Shown here in pieces: positions 20,839 through 28,175 of a DNA stretch of 44,487 nucleotides. Origin of the DNA: a virus. Each line of letters opens with the position of its first letter. Position 1 is the first letter of the stretch. The notes below the pieces were generated by a model. The model was not told the origin of the DNA. It was given only the letters and a program-made list of their open reading frames with translations, and did not search any database. The stretch spans positions 1-44,487 of the IMG/VR virus record IMGVR_UViG_3300037348_000018. One strand, 5' to 3'. A program made the translations under genes and the position numbers.

Positions 20839-20910
20839 TGGCCACTAGCTCAATGGCAGAGCAACCGCCTGTTAAGCGGTAGGTTCCTGGTTCGAGTCCA
20901 GGGTGGCCAG
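20839..20910 (+). tRNA. tRNA-Asn (anticodon GTT)
   Basis: A full cloverleaf can be drawn: 7-bp acceptor (TGGCCAC with GTGGCCA), D stem GCTC/GAGC, anticodon stem ACCGC/GCGGT with loop CTGTTAA (GTT at 20871-20873), 5-base variable loop, T stem CCTGG/CCAGG with loop TTCGAGT, discriminator G. No CCA is encoded, so it is added by the host. It lies between ssb and primase in the same direction and must be cut from the operon transcript. Confidence 0.95.
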
Positions 20911-20947
20911 CGTAGTGTATTGTTCTAACGAAATAGAGGAGGTGAGC

Positions 20948-23173
20948 ATGGAAGAATTCATTCGCACGGTCTTAGGGGATAAGGCCGGGTACGCATTCGT
21001 AAGCCGGGCAAGTGGCAAGACTGCAAATAACAAGCTGAACGTCAACATTCATAAAGCGTTTTTATATCCGCAGAACATTGACCAGATGGTTAAGTATGCA
21101 GAGGAGCACGCTAATGAGGACGTGTACCTATCTCCGTTGCTATACGGTGACAAGAAGAATGACAAGGGCAACATTGCTCGGACGCCAGAGAACGCGCTGA
21201 GCTCGCAGACTATCTATATGGACTCTGACTTGTGCACCCCAGACAAGTTTCGCGTCACCCCATCCATCCACGTGGTGACCAGCAGGGGGCGCGGTCACGA
21301 CTACTGGCTACTGGAGGAGGCGATCCCAGCTAAGGATGCTGCCGAGATTGCTCACAAGATTACGACAGCGCACAAGGACGATGGTTGCGACCCCAGCGGA
21401 TGGTCAGCCAACAAGGTTCTCCGTCTGCCTAACACCGTGAACACTAGCCACGGATTTCCAGAGTCTGTTGTTGCCGAATACAACGGATTGATTTACAGCG
21501 CACTAGATATTGAGGGAGCATACGATGATGTCGAGATTATTGAGAGGCCCATCATGGGTCGGCAGGAGGTTATTTCTACTTCGGAATCGCCTACTACGGA
21601 TTACGCTGAGGCGCTTGCGAAACTACCTCAGCATGCGCTCGACCTGGCGCTGGCGGAACCAAAAGTGGGTGACACTGGCAACCGTTCGGAAACAAGATAC
21701 AAACTATTGTGCGAACTGTTTCGGCTTGGCGATGTCCTCTCGCACGATGACGTATTGGCAATTGCATGGAAGGCACCAGCATCCCGCAAGTGGAGTCAAG
21801 AAGATTCACGAGGTTTTAGCGGACTCGTAGCCGAGGCAAACAAGGCTTACTCGGAGATAATGTGGGAGAAGGGTCAGGGGCTTGAGCCGCCTGAGCTGAA
21901 CACCACGGAGAGCGCCCTCGATCTCCTCAAGGGTGACGAGCGGGAATCCCTGGTACATCACACGACCTGGGTTGACCTTTACTTAAACTGGACCAACAAC
22001 AAGCACGCCAAACAGAACCCTCCATACGACAGAATCAATGCTTGGACCATCTTGTCTTGCGCGTTCTCGGACATGGCTTTCATCCCCCGTAAAAGCGGAC
22101 CGGAGGGACTGAACCTATACACGATGACTCTGGGTGAAACCACCACGGGTAAGTCACAGGCGCTGAAGCTTATGCGCACGGTGATGGACGAAGTATTTGC
22201 TGATGACCCTGGCTACAACCTGGGCGGTAACGCTAGCCCCAACGCTCTAGGCGAGAAGCTGATTGAGCGCGATGGCAGGGTGTCGCTGTTCAACAAGGAC
22301 GAAGCGCACGGGCTGTTCAAGCAGTGGGCTACGCAGGACTGGACCACCGGAATGATGGAAGACCTGGCTTTGCTATACGACGGCACGGTCCCGCCGATGC
22401 TGCGTGTTGGCAAGAAAGAAATGTCTAAGCCGGCTAAGACTCAGTTCGTCATGCACCTCATGGGGACGCCAGAGGAGATTGCTAAGTCCCTGAACCGAGA
22501 GATGTTTAAGTCTGGGTTCCTGGCTCGATTCATGTGGAGCATTGGGGAACCGCGTACGCTCAGTAAAGAGGCTGTGCTGGAGGAGGACTCTGACGGTACC
22601 GAAATCAAGCTTGGCTTTGAGCCCATGGCCAGGCAGTGGGGCGCAGAGTTTGCCGAGATTAAGCGTCAGCTCCGCAGTGACGTGAGCTCCAGCAAGGTTT
22701 CTGTTGGGATTACCAAACAGGCAGCCGATCGTATGACGCAGGTCAAGTGGGACCTGGCTAACCTGGTCAAGAAGTCTGATGCGAACTGGGACATTATCAA
22801 TCCGTCCCTCGTGCGTATGGGTGTAACCATTCGTAAATGCGCAACGCTGTTGGCAGTATCCGATGGTCGCAAGGTTACCGAGCTCATCGACGTGCTCAAG
22901 GCTATTGAGGCCGCAGAGGAGTGGGTAAAGAATCTTCTTATTGTTGCAAGGCAAATTAATGCCAGTGACTTTGAGCGGGCGTGTGACGAAGTGGAAGCAT
23001 TTGTTAGGACCAAGGACGACAAGGTCAAGCTTGAGTTCGTCAACCGCAGATTCAAAGCGTGGCGTGTCAGGGATTTACAAGAAGCTATAGGTGCGCTAGC
23101 ATCACAAGGTAGACTTAAAGAAGTGTCCGAAGCCGGCGGTAAGTGGCTAGTGATTAACAAGAAGGATAACTAA
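20948..23173 (+). CDS. Primase-helicase (AEP-type primase plus SF3/DUF3987-like ATPase)
   Basis: This 741-residue protein joins two activities. Residues about 1-190 look like an archaeo-eukaryotic primase core: YMDSDL (about 89-94) supplies the D-x-D metal pair, HVVTSRGRGHDYWLL the His/strand, and CDPSGWSANKVLRLPNT the last catalytic segment. Residues about 330-700 carry a ring-helicase ATPase with Walker A GETTTGKS (about 397-404) and a Walker B-like SLFNKDEAHG. It would unwind and prime phage DNA. ATG 20948 is chosen for GAGGAGGTGAG directly upstream; an earlier in-frame start at 20903 lies in the tRNA. No phage DNA polymerase is present, so the host enzyme is probably recruited. Confidence 0.85.
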   Translation: MEEFIRTVLGDKAGYAFVSRASGKTANNKLNVNIHKAFLYPQNIDQMVKYAEEHANEDVYLSPLLYGDKKNDKGNIARTPENALSSQTIYMDSDLCTPDKFRVTPSIHVVTSRGRGHDYWLLEEAIPAKDAAEIAHKITTAHKDDGCDPSGWSANKVLRLPNTVNTSHGFPESVVAEYNGLIYSALDIEGAYDDVEIIERPIMGRQEVISTSESPTTDYAEALAKLPQHALDLALAEPKVGDTGNRSETRYKLLCELFRLGDVLSHDDVLAIAWKAPASRKWSQEDSRGFSGLVAEANKAYSEIMWEKGQGLEPPELNTTESALDLLKGDERESLVHHTTWVDLYLNWTNNKHAKQNPPYDRINAWTILSCAFSDMAFIPRKSGPEGLNLYTMTLGETTTGKSQALKLMRTVMDEVFADDPGYNLGGNASPNALGEKLIERDGRVSLFNKDEAHGLFKQWATQDWTTGMMEDLALLYDGTVPPMLRVGKKEMSKPAKTQFVMHLMGTPEEIAKSLNREMFKSGFLARFMWSIGEPRTLSKEAVLEEDSDGTEIKLGFEPMARQWGAEFAEIKRQLRSDVSSSKVSVGITKQAADRMTQVKWDLANLVKKSDANWDIINPSLVRMGVTIRKCATLLAVSDGRKVTELIDVLKAIEAAEEWVKNLLIVARQINASDFERACDEVEAFVRTKDDKVKLEFVNRRFKAWRVRDLQEAIGALASQGRLKEVSEAGGKWLVINKKDN

Positions 23174-23174
23174 C

Positions 23175-23498
23175 ATGGCAGAAAAGTACACAATTCCTGC
23201 TGGCGCTAAGTCGGCAGCAAAGCGAGCCCTCGGTTGGATCGCAGACGGTAAAGCTGGCAGTGGGTTTACCGATGTTGGTAGGGCCAGAGCTGCGCAACTT
23301 GCACGCGGTGGGAGCGTATCGCGTGAGGTTGTCGGTAAGATGCGATCCTACTTTGCTCGGCACGAGGTGGACAAGAAGGCCAAGGGCTTCCGCGCTAGCC
23401 AGGAAGGTTACCCCTCGCCCGGTCGAGTTGCCTGGGACGCCTGGGGTGGAGACGCTGGCGCTTCGTGGGTCAACGGTTTGAGCTTTGACGATGACTAA
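23175..23498 (+). CDS. Conserved phage protein with GYPSPGRVAWDAWGGDAG motif
   Basis: The 107-residue protein begins YTIPAGAKSAAKRALGWIADGKAGSGF and ends with the GYPSPGRVAWDAWGGDAG stretch. I know this pattern from proteins and protein domains of many phages, mostly without assigned function. Two helical parts surround a basic MRSYFARHEVDKKAKGF region. Starts 2 bases after the primase stop and overlaps the next ATG by 8 bases. A DNA- or replisome-linked role is only suggested by position. Confidence 0.7.
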   Translation: MAEKYTIPAGAKSAAKRALGWIADGKAGSGFTDVGRARAAQLARGGSVSREVVGKMRSYFARHEVDKKAKGFRASQEGYPSPGRVAWDAWGGDAGASWVNGLSFDDD

Positions 23499-23811
23499 CG
23501 TACTGCCACTACCGGTATATCCGGCTAAGCCCACAGGAAACGACCTGGCGCTACTAAAAGAAGCAAAGGCTAAAGTGGGTACCGACATTCTGTTACAGCC
23601 TGTACGAGCCGTACAAGGCTCGCCAGGGCGTGTTATCGCATTGCGCGAAAAGCCTACCTGGATATGCGATTACGCATACATACCTGAGCCTAATGTTGAA
23701 TCGCTCAAGAATGCACTAGAGTGGGCGCTAGAACTCAAGGAAGATTCACGCGGCATCACCGTGATTAGGACCCTCAAGGAAATCTTTGGGGAGCAAACGA
23801 GGGAACTGTGA
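23491..23811 (+). CDS. Unknown 106-residue protein
   Basis: ATG at 23491 overlaps the upstream gene's end. Proline-rich start (LPLPVYPAKPTGND), a beta pair with SPGRVIALREKPTWICDYAYI, then two helices (SLKNALEWALELKED and IRTLKEIF). Resembles small conserved phage proteins but I cannot name a family. Its stop overlaps the GTG of the membrane protein gene. Confidence 0.65.
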   Translation: MTNVLPLPVYPAKPTGNDLALLKEAKAKVGTDILLQPVRAVQGSPGRVIALREKPTWICDYAYIPEPNVESLKNALEWALELKEDSRGITVIRTLKEIFGEQTREL

Positions 23812-24374
23812 GGAATAGATGCACCTGCGCGGTGTGTCTATCAAGAGAGGAAGTTGTTGTGCAAGAAGAAAACTTATTCGAAACCGATGCCGAGAAGGCC
23901 AAGCGGGTTCGATACGAAAAGCAAGAAGAGAAGCGGGCTCCAAAGATTCAGCCCGATCAAGTCATCACCCTCAACGCATGGCTGATTGGCGTGCTGGTTG
24001 CCTTTGTCGCGTCGGCTATCGTGTCGTTCAATGGCATTACTGCGGTGGCAGCGTTCGTGGGACTGTCCGCCGGCTGGATGGCATTCCTATTCTTCTTCTT
24101 TATCGAACTAATGTATCTACTTTTCCTGGTCGCATACCTGCTGCTAGAGTCACGCGAAAACGAAGACAGCCGTGGCGCGCTAACCGGCATGATATTCTTT
24201 GCTGCCATCGCGGTACTCGCAAACGCCTTCCACACTTTCGACTACTGGGGCTGGGCCTTCGCGGAACCTCGTGCGTGGGCTGGCGTGGTGCTGTCCGTGT
24301 CCGCACCGATCGCAATTATTTCGGCATCCAAGATGGCGAGCCGCGTAATATTTTCTAAGGCACTGGTAGGCTGA
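23808..24374 (+). CDS. DUF2637/SpdB-like membrane protein
   Basis: The 188-residue protein (GTG at 23808, or GTG at 23859 closer to GAGAGGAAG) has an N-terminal cytoplasmic part with C-T-C-A-V-C, a charged coil, and four hydrophobic spans at about 54-72, 76-90 continuing to 112, 126-143 and 155-172. The arrangement of an amphipathic helix and four spans ending in a basic SKMASRV resembles DUF2637/SpdB-like proteins of actinobacterial plasmids and phages. Function in phages is not known; it sits in the replication operon just before the resolvase. Confidence 0.65.
   Translation: MRNRCTCAVCLSREEVVVQEENLFETDAEKAKRVRYEKQEEKRAPKIQPDQVITLNAWLIGVLVAFVASAIVSFNGITAVAAFVGLSAGWMAFLFFFFIELMYLLFLVAYLLLESRENEDSRGALTGMIFFAAIAVLANAFHTFDYWGWAFAEPRAWAGVVLSVSAPIAIISASKMASRVIFSKALVG
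24365..24372 (+). promoter_or_regulatory. Candidate leaderless -10 promoter (GGTAGGCT) for resolvase
   Basis: GGTAGGCT, then exactly 6 nt, then ATG 24379. It shares geometry with the eight leftward examples and overlaps the stop of the upstream gene. The only such case found on the + strand. Confidence 0.4.
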
Positions 24375-24378
24375 CCGC

Positions 24379-24900
24379 ATGAGCATCAACTACGTTATGG
24401 CAATAGACCCAGGTAAGGCGACCGGAATTGCCATTGGTCGCTACTCGGACATGATGCCGATGGAGATTGTTTTTACTGGCATCGTCAGCGATGGCGTGCG
24501 CGGTGTTGCCTTGTGGTTACATCACACGCGAGACGGTAAAACAATTATGGAAAACGATTGCTCATACAATTACCCCGAAGACTACGACGATCTTGACTAC
24601 CATCTTGACGTTGTTTGCGAGAATTTTAACTTGCGCGGAGGAAACTTTACGCCAGACCTGGAGCCCGTGCGCATTGAGGGAGTTTTGATTGACCACTTCG
24701 GCAGCGTTCTGAGCTGGCAGTCACCGGCAGACAAGAAGATGGTTGGTGATGATTTCCTCAAGTCGCACGGCTTCTGGGTTACCGGTGCAGACGTCGATCA
24801 CGAGGACGGCAGGGACGCCAACGACGCGATGCTACACCTGTTTGCGCACGCAATGCGAACTCGGCACATGCCGACGTTGCGAACCTACTTCAAGGGATAA
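24379..24900 (+). CDS. RuvC-like Holliday junction resolvase
   Basis: The 173-residue protein has the RNase H-like RuvC fold: AIDPGKATGIAI with Asp10 as first metal ligand, a central E in RIEGVLIDHFG, and HEDGRDANDAMLHLFAHA supplying the last acidic residues. Between them is an insertion (about 50-90) rich in Asp/Tyr. It would cut branched recombination or concatemer intermediates before packaging. No RBS but a leaderless -10 geometry. Confidence 0.85.
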   Translation: MSINYVMAIDPGKATGIAIGRYSDMMPMEIVFTGIVSDGVRGVALWLHHTRDGKTIMENDCSYNYPEDYDDLDYHLDVVCENFNLRGGNFTPDLEPVRIEGVLIDHFGSVLSWQSPADKKMVGDDFLKSHGFWVTGADVDHEDGRDANDAMLHLFAHAMRTRHMPTLRTYFKG

Positions 24901-24904
24901 TTTG

Positions 24905-24912
24905 TGGTAGGT
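24905..24912 (+). promoter_or_regulatory. Possible -10 (GGTAGGTT) before gene 24957-25151
   Basis: TAGGTT fits TANNNT and lies just after the resolvase stop, about 44 bases before the next ATG, which has its own strong RBS. Weak evidence. Confidence 0.3.
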
Positions 24913-24956
24913 TATTTTACAAAGAGCCAACCTCGGCGGTTGGGGAGGAGATAAAA

Positions 24957-25151
24957 ATGATTGACAAAATCGAAGAAGCGTATACCGAGTACCAGTTCAA
25001 CAAGATGGTTGACCCAGCTACGCGCTATACGCATGACGATCGGGACGTATTCCGCGCCGGATGGTCCGCTTCCCAGAAACGTCCGTCCAATAAAGTAAAA
25101 GAATCCGTTTGGGTTCACGCACCGGTCGCGCCAGATGATGACCCCGAATAA
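24957..25151 (+). CDS. Unknown 64-residue early protein
   Basis: ATG 24957 follows GGGAGGAGATAAAA, one of the best RBS sequences in the window. Acidic N-terminal helix (KIEEAYTEYQFNKM), an aromatic-polar middle (FRAGWSASQ) and a proline-rich acidic end. Last gene before the bidirectional terminator. Function not recognised. Confidence 0.7.
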   Translation: MIDKIEEAYTEYQFNKMVDPATRYTHDDRDVFRAGWSASQKRPSNKVKESVWVHAPVAPDDDPE

Positions 25152-25162
25152 ATGAGTAACAC

Positions 25163-25195
25163 AAAAAGCCCCCGCCATAACGACGGGGGCTTTTT
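25163..25195. terminator. Bidirectional Rho-independent terminator between early and lysis genes
   Basis: AAAAAGCCCCCG (25163-25174) and CGGGGGCTTTTT (25184-25195) form a perfect 12-bp stem with a 9-base loop and T-runs on both strands. It ends rightward early transcription and leftward lysis transcription. Confidence 0.92.
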
Positions 25196-25228
25196 GCTTT
25201 TAGATTCTCGGATCACCAGCCTCTCTGT

Positions 25229-25438
25229 CTATTCGGACATAGGCTTTCTGTCGTACTGGAGTACGGACGTGAGCAGGGACATAAGAGTAGCGAGTGCCGA
25301 TACACCTAGCGCTTGAGCAAAGTCAATATCTACGATTGACATAGCCGCGCTTGCGGTGATGACGCCGAGCATTGTCTGTGCGAATGTTTTCACGGCACGC
25401 TCTGTGGCGTACGTGTGGAACTGCTTGAGCTTATCCAT
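25229..25438 (-). CDS. Holin, phage r1t type
   Basis: The 69-residue protein has a start helix (YATERAVKTFAQTMLGVITASAAMS) followed by VDIDFAQALGVSALATLMSLLTSVLQYDRKP, the two-span pattern of r1t-type holins of Gram-positive phages, which make lesions for endolysin release. ATG at 25438 is chosen for AGGAAAA upstream; the frame extends to 25489 without support. It overlaps the stop of the second membrane protein by 8 bases. Confidence 0.8.
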   Translation of the reverse strand: MDKLKQFHTYATERAVKTFAQTMLGVITASAAMSIVDIDFAQALGVSALATLMSLLTSVLQYDRKPMSE

Positions 25439-25718
25439 CAGGATTTTCCTCCTTGTTGTGTAATGACTTGTCTTCCCATACTGCACCAAAGATGTAGCTG
25501 GTGAGGATGAGTGTAATCAATGCTACACCACCAGTAATAAGGTCGCTGACGTCTGACATGGTTGCTGTCAGTACGGCAATGGTGCCACCGATAAGCATGA
25601 AAGCTCCGATGACGAAGGACGCGAAGATGTACCTTCTGCGGTTCTTCCAGGTTGGTTTACTCATAATATATTTAAGCCCCTTTAGGTAGACATTTAGCGC
25701 ATTGCGGATCGCAATCAC
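25431..25718 (-). CDS. Second small membrane protein of lysis cassette
   Basis: The 95-residue protein starts with GTG at 25718, five bases after AGGAGG; an internal ATG at 25664 would give 77 residues. After a basic N-terminal part (KNRRRYI) come two hydrophobic spans (about 33-53 and 61-81) with TATMSDVSD between them and a charged tail. The topology and its overlap with the holin gene suggest a holin partner or antiholin. No family name given. Confidence 0.65.
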   Translation of the reverse strand: MIAIRNALNVYLKGLKYIMSKPTWKNRRRYIFASFVIGAFMLIGGTIAVLTATMSDVSDLITGGVALITLILTSYIFGAVWEDKSLHNKEENPDG

Positions 25719-25727
25719 AGCAACCTC

Positions 25728-25808
25728 CTACTGACAGGAATCGCAATTTAACGCTTCCATTGGATCGATTGGACACTGTACCCCGTTGATAGTTTCAAAT
25801 TCATTCAT
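25728..25808 (-). CDS. 26-residue peptide with CPIDP...C-x2-C motif
   Basis: A short frame starting at ATG 25808 (preceded by GGTAAAAT and 6 nt) encodes 26 residues ending CPIDPMEALNCDSCQ, that is a Cys followed by a C-x2-C pair. Its TAG stop is embedded in the AGGAGG of the next gene, so it would be coupled to it. The motif and a leaderless promoter argue for a real gene despite its size. A mini metal-binding peptide is possible. Confidence 0.5.
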   Translation of the reverse strand: MNEFETINGVQCPIDPMEALNCDSCQ

Positions 25809-25814
25809 TAGACC

Positions 25815-25822
25815 ATTTTACC
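25815..25822 (-). promoter_or_regulatory. Leaderless -10 (GGTAAAAT) before 26-residue peptide and holin genes
   Basis: GGTAAAAT, 6 nt, ATG 25808. This would drive the peptide, the second membrane protein and the holin leftward. It is divergent from the + strand -10 at 25835. Confidence 0.6.
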
Positions 25823-25834
25823 ACCCCTGCGTGT

Positions 25835-25840
25835 TAGACT
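25835..25840 (+). promoter_or_regulatory. Candidate -10 (TAGACT) for exonuclease gene
   Basis: TAGACT fits TANNNT, 25 bases before a strong AGGAGG and GTG 25866. It lies back to back with the leftward promoter at 25815. Confidence 0.4.
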
Positions 25841-25865
25841 TGGGGCACCCAACAGGAGGAACACT

Positions 25866-26594
25866 GTGAAGATTTTATTTATTGACTTGGAAACAAGCCC
25901 CATTACGGCTCACACATGGGGTCTGTGGCAGCAGAACATTTCGATTAAACAAATAGTTGAGAGTACGCAAGTCATCTGCTTTGGCGCACGCTGGTACGGG
26001 CAGAAGAAAGTAACCTTCAAGTCGGTTCATCACGACGGGCAGAAAGAAATGCTCAAGGAACTGCACGCACTCATGGAGGAGGCTGACGCTATCGTCGGCT
26101 GGAACTCCAAGGGCTTTGACCACAAGCACATTCGGCGCGAGTTCCTGGAGGCTGGACTAGCACCGCCATCGCCAGCCAAAGACATCGACCTCATGCTGGA
26201 GGTCAAGCGCAACTTCCGCTTCCCTTCGAACAAGTTGGATTATGTGGCACAGCGTCTCGGTGTTGGTGCCAAGGTGGAGCACACCGGGTTCCAGTTGTGG
26301 CTCGACTGCATGGCCGGTAGCGACAAGGCGTGGCGCATGATGAAGAAGTACCAGATTCAGGACGTTGACCTGCTGGTTGATCTTTACGAAATCCTACTGC
26401 CATGGATGAGACACCCCAACATGGCTATTGGTGTCGAGGGCACTGCGTGCGTGAACTGTGGTAGCGAAAACATTCAGCGCCGTGGCTACGAGAACTTAAA
26501 CACCGGCAGGTATCAGAAGTATCAGTGCAACAGTTGCCACAAGTGGATGCGTGGTAAGAGCGCTGTTGCCACTGCGGAGATGCGGTCGTTGTGA
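25866..26594 (+). CDS. DnaQ-like (RNase H-fold) 3'-5' exonuclease with C-terminal zinc ribbon
   Basis: The 242-residue protein opens with LFIDLETSP, giving Asp7 and Glu9 of the DEDD exonuclease family. VGWNSKGFDHKHI (about 77-89) is the Exo II segment and YQIQDVDLLVDLY (about 162-174) the Exo III Tyr/Asp pair. Residues about 197-229 add a zinc ribbon (CVNCGS...CNSCHKW). It may proofread or process 3' ends in recombination. GTG start with AACAGGAGG 5 nt away. It is isolated from the early operon and placed in the lysis region. Confidence 0.82.
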   Translation: MKILFIDLETSPITAHTWGLWQQNISIKQIVESTQVICFGARWYGQKKVTFKSVHHDGQKEMLKELHALMEEADAIVGWNSKGFDHKHIRREFLEAGLAPPSPAKDIDLMLEVKRNFRFPSNKLDYVAQRLGVGAKVEHTGFQLWLDCMAGSDKAWRMMKKYQIQDVDLLVDLYEILLPWMRHPNMAIGVEGTACVNCGSENIQRRGYENLNTGRYQKYQCNSCHKWMRGKSAVATAEMRSL

Positions 26595-26833
26595 GCGCAG
26601 AAACATACGAAATCCTCCAGGAAGCCATCAGTATGCACGTGGGGGAGGAAATGGGCGACGAGGTATCCATGGTCAAGGACTGGGTTCTCGTGGCTTCTGT
26701 GGCCGATCTAGACGCTCGTGAAGGGCGTGAGCAGATAGTGTTGCACCGATCGCCAGGTACATCACTGTACGCCGTTAGCGGCCTGCTTCAATGGGGCGCG
26801 GCAACAATCAGCCCCGACGACTTTATGGAATAA
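26591..26833 (+). CDS. Unknown 80-residue protein
   Basis: GTG 26591 overlaps the exonuclease stop (GTGA), so it is coupled. A helical N-terminus (ETYEILQEAISMHVGEEMG) is followed by a beta core (WVLVASVADLD, SLYAVSGLLQWG). I do not recognise it. Its 3' end overlaps the convergent coiled-coil membrane protein gene by 11 bases with no terminator between. Confidence 0.65.
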   Translation: MSAETYEILQEAISMHVGEEMGDEVSMVKDWVLVASVADLDAREGREQIVLHRSPGTSLYAVSGLLQWGAATISPDDFME

Positions 26834-27062
26834 GGCGCGTCAAGAACGGGGCTAGTGCAGCGAGTAGCCCAAAGCTACCCACGGCCCAGCCAACGCGCAT
26901 CTCAAGTTTGCGCAGACGTATTTCGTGGTCGGTAAGTTTTTCTTCCGTGCCGGGAAGGTGGTTGGCGAGCTTCTCTAGCAAAGACTTCATCTCTTGCTGC
27001 TCGCGATAAACATCTCGCAAGGTAATCCTTAAGCCAATCGATTCCGTGTCTTCGCCGGACAT
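26823..27062 (-). CDS. Coiled-coil protein with C-terminal membrane span
   Basis: The 79-residue protein has a long helix with heptad-like spacing (about 15-58: REQQEMKSLLEKLANHL, EEKLTDHEIRLRKLEMRV) followed by one hydrophobic segment (about 59-76). This is the layout of XhlA/hemolysin-like or spanin-like lysis accessory proteins. It starts 2 bases after the endolysin stop. Probably works with the holins or in the cell envelope; inferred. Confidence 0.6.
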   Translation of the reverse strand: MSGEDTESIGLRITLRDVYREQQEMKSLLEKLANHLPGTEEKLTDHEIRLRKLEMRVGWAVGSFGLLAALAPFLTRLIP

Positions 27063-27063
27063 T

Positions 27064-27765
27064 CTATATCGAGCCTTTGTTGAGGCGACGCTGTAGTTCG
27101 CTGATTGTAAGCCTGCCCCACACGCCGTCAGGTTTCACGCCTAAGCGTTCTTGTACGGCGCGACGAGTTTGCGGTCCCACACGCCCGTCTACGGTCGCTC
27201 CGGCCCATCTCTGGATTGCGCTGTAAGTCATACGTCCTGGTCTGCCGTCAATCCGCCCAGGCTTATATCCACCCTCGTGCAAAGCCGTCTGCCACGCGGT
27301 CCACGTTGCACGGTTGAATCTTCCGGTTACCGGCAAAACGTTTGGTGTTGTGGCGGGTGCGCCGGTAAGGAAGGGGACAGGGTCGAGGGTGTTTCCCCAA
27401 CGGCCTCCGCGTTTGCGGACCTCGAAGTGGAGGTGGTTGCCTGTTGAAGCGCCCGTGGTGCCGGTCTGATAAATAAAGTCACCGGTTTGTACCCGTTGGC
27501 CCTTCTTGAGGGCTGTTGCGTGAGCGCCGTGGTAATACACGGTGACAATTTCTCCATGGTCAATGAGGACTGTGTGCCCTCCACCACGAGGGGACCAGCC
27601 AATCTTCTTCACAACACCGTCACCGGCAACCGTGACAGGGTAGGAACCGGCAACATCCACGCCATTGTGAAATTTCTTCTTTTTCGAGATGGGGTGAACG
27701 CGCCATCCGTATGGGCTGCGTGTGTTGATGCTACGGTCTGTAGGCCAAGGGTTAGAAAGTTTCAT
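27064..27765 (-). CDS. Endolysin: M23 peptidase with two peptidoglycan-binding domains
   Basis: The 233-residue protein cleaves peptidoglycan crosslinks at the end of infection. Residues about 15-132 form an M23/LytM domain with zinc ligands His33 and Asp37 (FHNGVDVAG) and H111-L-H113 (HLHFEVR). After a proline/threonine linker, residues about 145-190 and 191-230 carry two peptidoglycan-binding modules: GYKPGRIDGRPGRMTYSAIQRW, then GRVGPQTRRAVQERLGV and GVWGRLTISELQRRL. No signal peptide, so holin-dependent export is expected. A GGTAAAAT-6-ATG promoter precedes it. Confidence 0.93.
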   Translation of the reverse strand: MKLSNPWPTDRSINTRSPYGWRVHPISKKKKFHNGVDVAGSYPVTVAGDGVVKKIGWSPRGGGHTVLIDHGEIVTVYYHGAHATALKKGQRVQTGDFIYQTGTTGASTGNHLHFEVRKRGGRWGNTLDPVPFLTGAPATTPNVLPVTGRFNRATWTAWQTALHEGGYKPGRIDGRPGRMTYSAIQRWAGATVDGRVGPQTRRAVQERLGVKPDGVWGRLTISELQRRLNKGSI

Positions 27766-27771
27766 AGCTCT

Positions 27772-27779
27772 ATTTTACC
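27772..27779 (-). promoter_or_regulatory. Leaderless -10 (GGTAAAAT) for endolysin
   Basis: GGTAAAAT, 6 nt, ATG 27765. No Shine-Dalgarno sequence. Confidence 0.6.
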
Positions 27780-27791
27780 AGAAGGTTGCCA

Positions 27792-27890
27792 TTAGCCCAG
27801 TGTCACCATTGCTTCAATGGCGTCGGCTACAAGGTTTTCGGGTACTACGACAGAACCGCCACCGCCCGGTGCCGGGTAGATGGTAGCCAT
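27792..27890 (-). CDS. Small 32-residue structural-region peptide
   Basis: ATG 27890 overlaps the previous stop (TAATG) and has GGAGGAC upstream. The peptide has a Gly/Pro N-terminal part (PAPGGGGS) and a final short helix (PENLVADAIEAMVTLG). Its good RBS and coupling support translation. It may be a minor tail-fibre component; unknown. Confidence 0.6.
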   Translation of the reverse strand: MATIYPAPGGGGSVVVPENLVADAIEAMVTLG

Positions 27891-28171
27891 TAAATGTCCT
27901 CCAGGAAGATGCGGATGAGCGCCGCTTTGGACTCGTTGACGTCTGAGATGACGTACAGCCGGTCTTTGGGGTTCAGCTCGAACGAGATTCCAGCACCGGG
28001 AACCAGCTTGAAGCCGTAATCCGAAGCTGTCACAGTGGACGCTCCGACGAACACGTTAGCGGTGTCGTCAACGTTCTGCACGGTAACATCCAGCCCGGAG
28101 TGGTTTGCGCCAGGGCTTAGCTCGGTAGCGGTCGCGTTGCTAAGAGTAAGAAGATCGTGAAAAGTAGCCAT
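27890..28171 (-). CDS. Small beta-rich tail-associated protein
   Basis: The 93-residue protein is nearly all predicted strands (DVTVQNVDDTANVFVG, SDYGFKLVPGAGISFEL, DRLYVISDV). It resembles small appendage or knob-like proteins next to tail fibres. A GGTAGAAT-6-ATG promoter precedes it. It ends one base inside the next start. No precise function. Confidence 0.6.
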   Translation of the reverse strand: MATFHDLLTLSNATATELSPGANHSGLDVTVQNVDDTANVFVGASTVTASDYGFKLVPGAGISFELNPKDRLYVISDVNESKAALIRIFLEDI

Positions 28172-28175
28172 ACTT

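Noticed and set aside
22373-22954. Leftward frame of 193 codons inside the primase-helicase gene
   Set aside because: Antisense to a conserved ATPase; no start signal or context.
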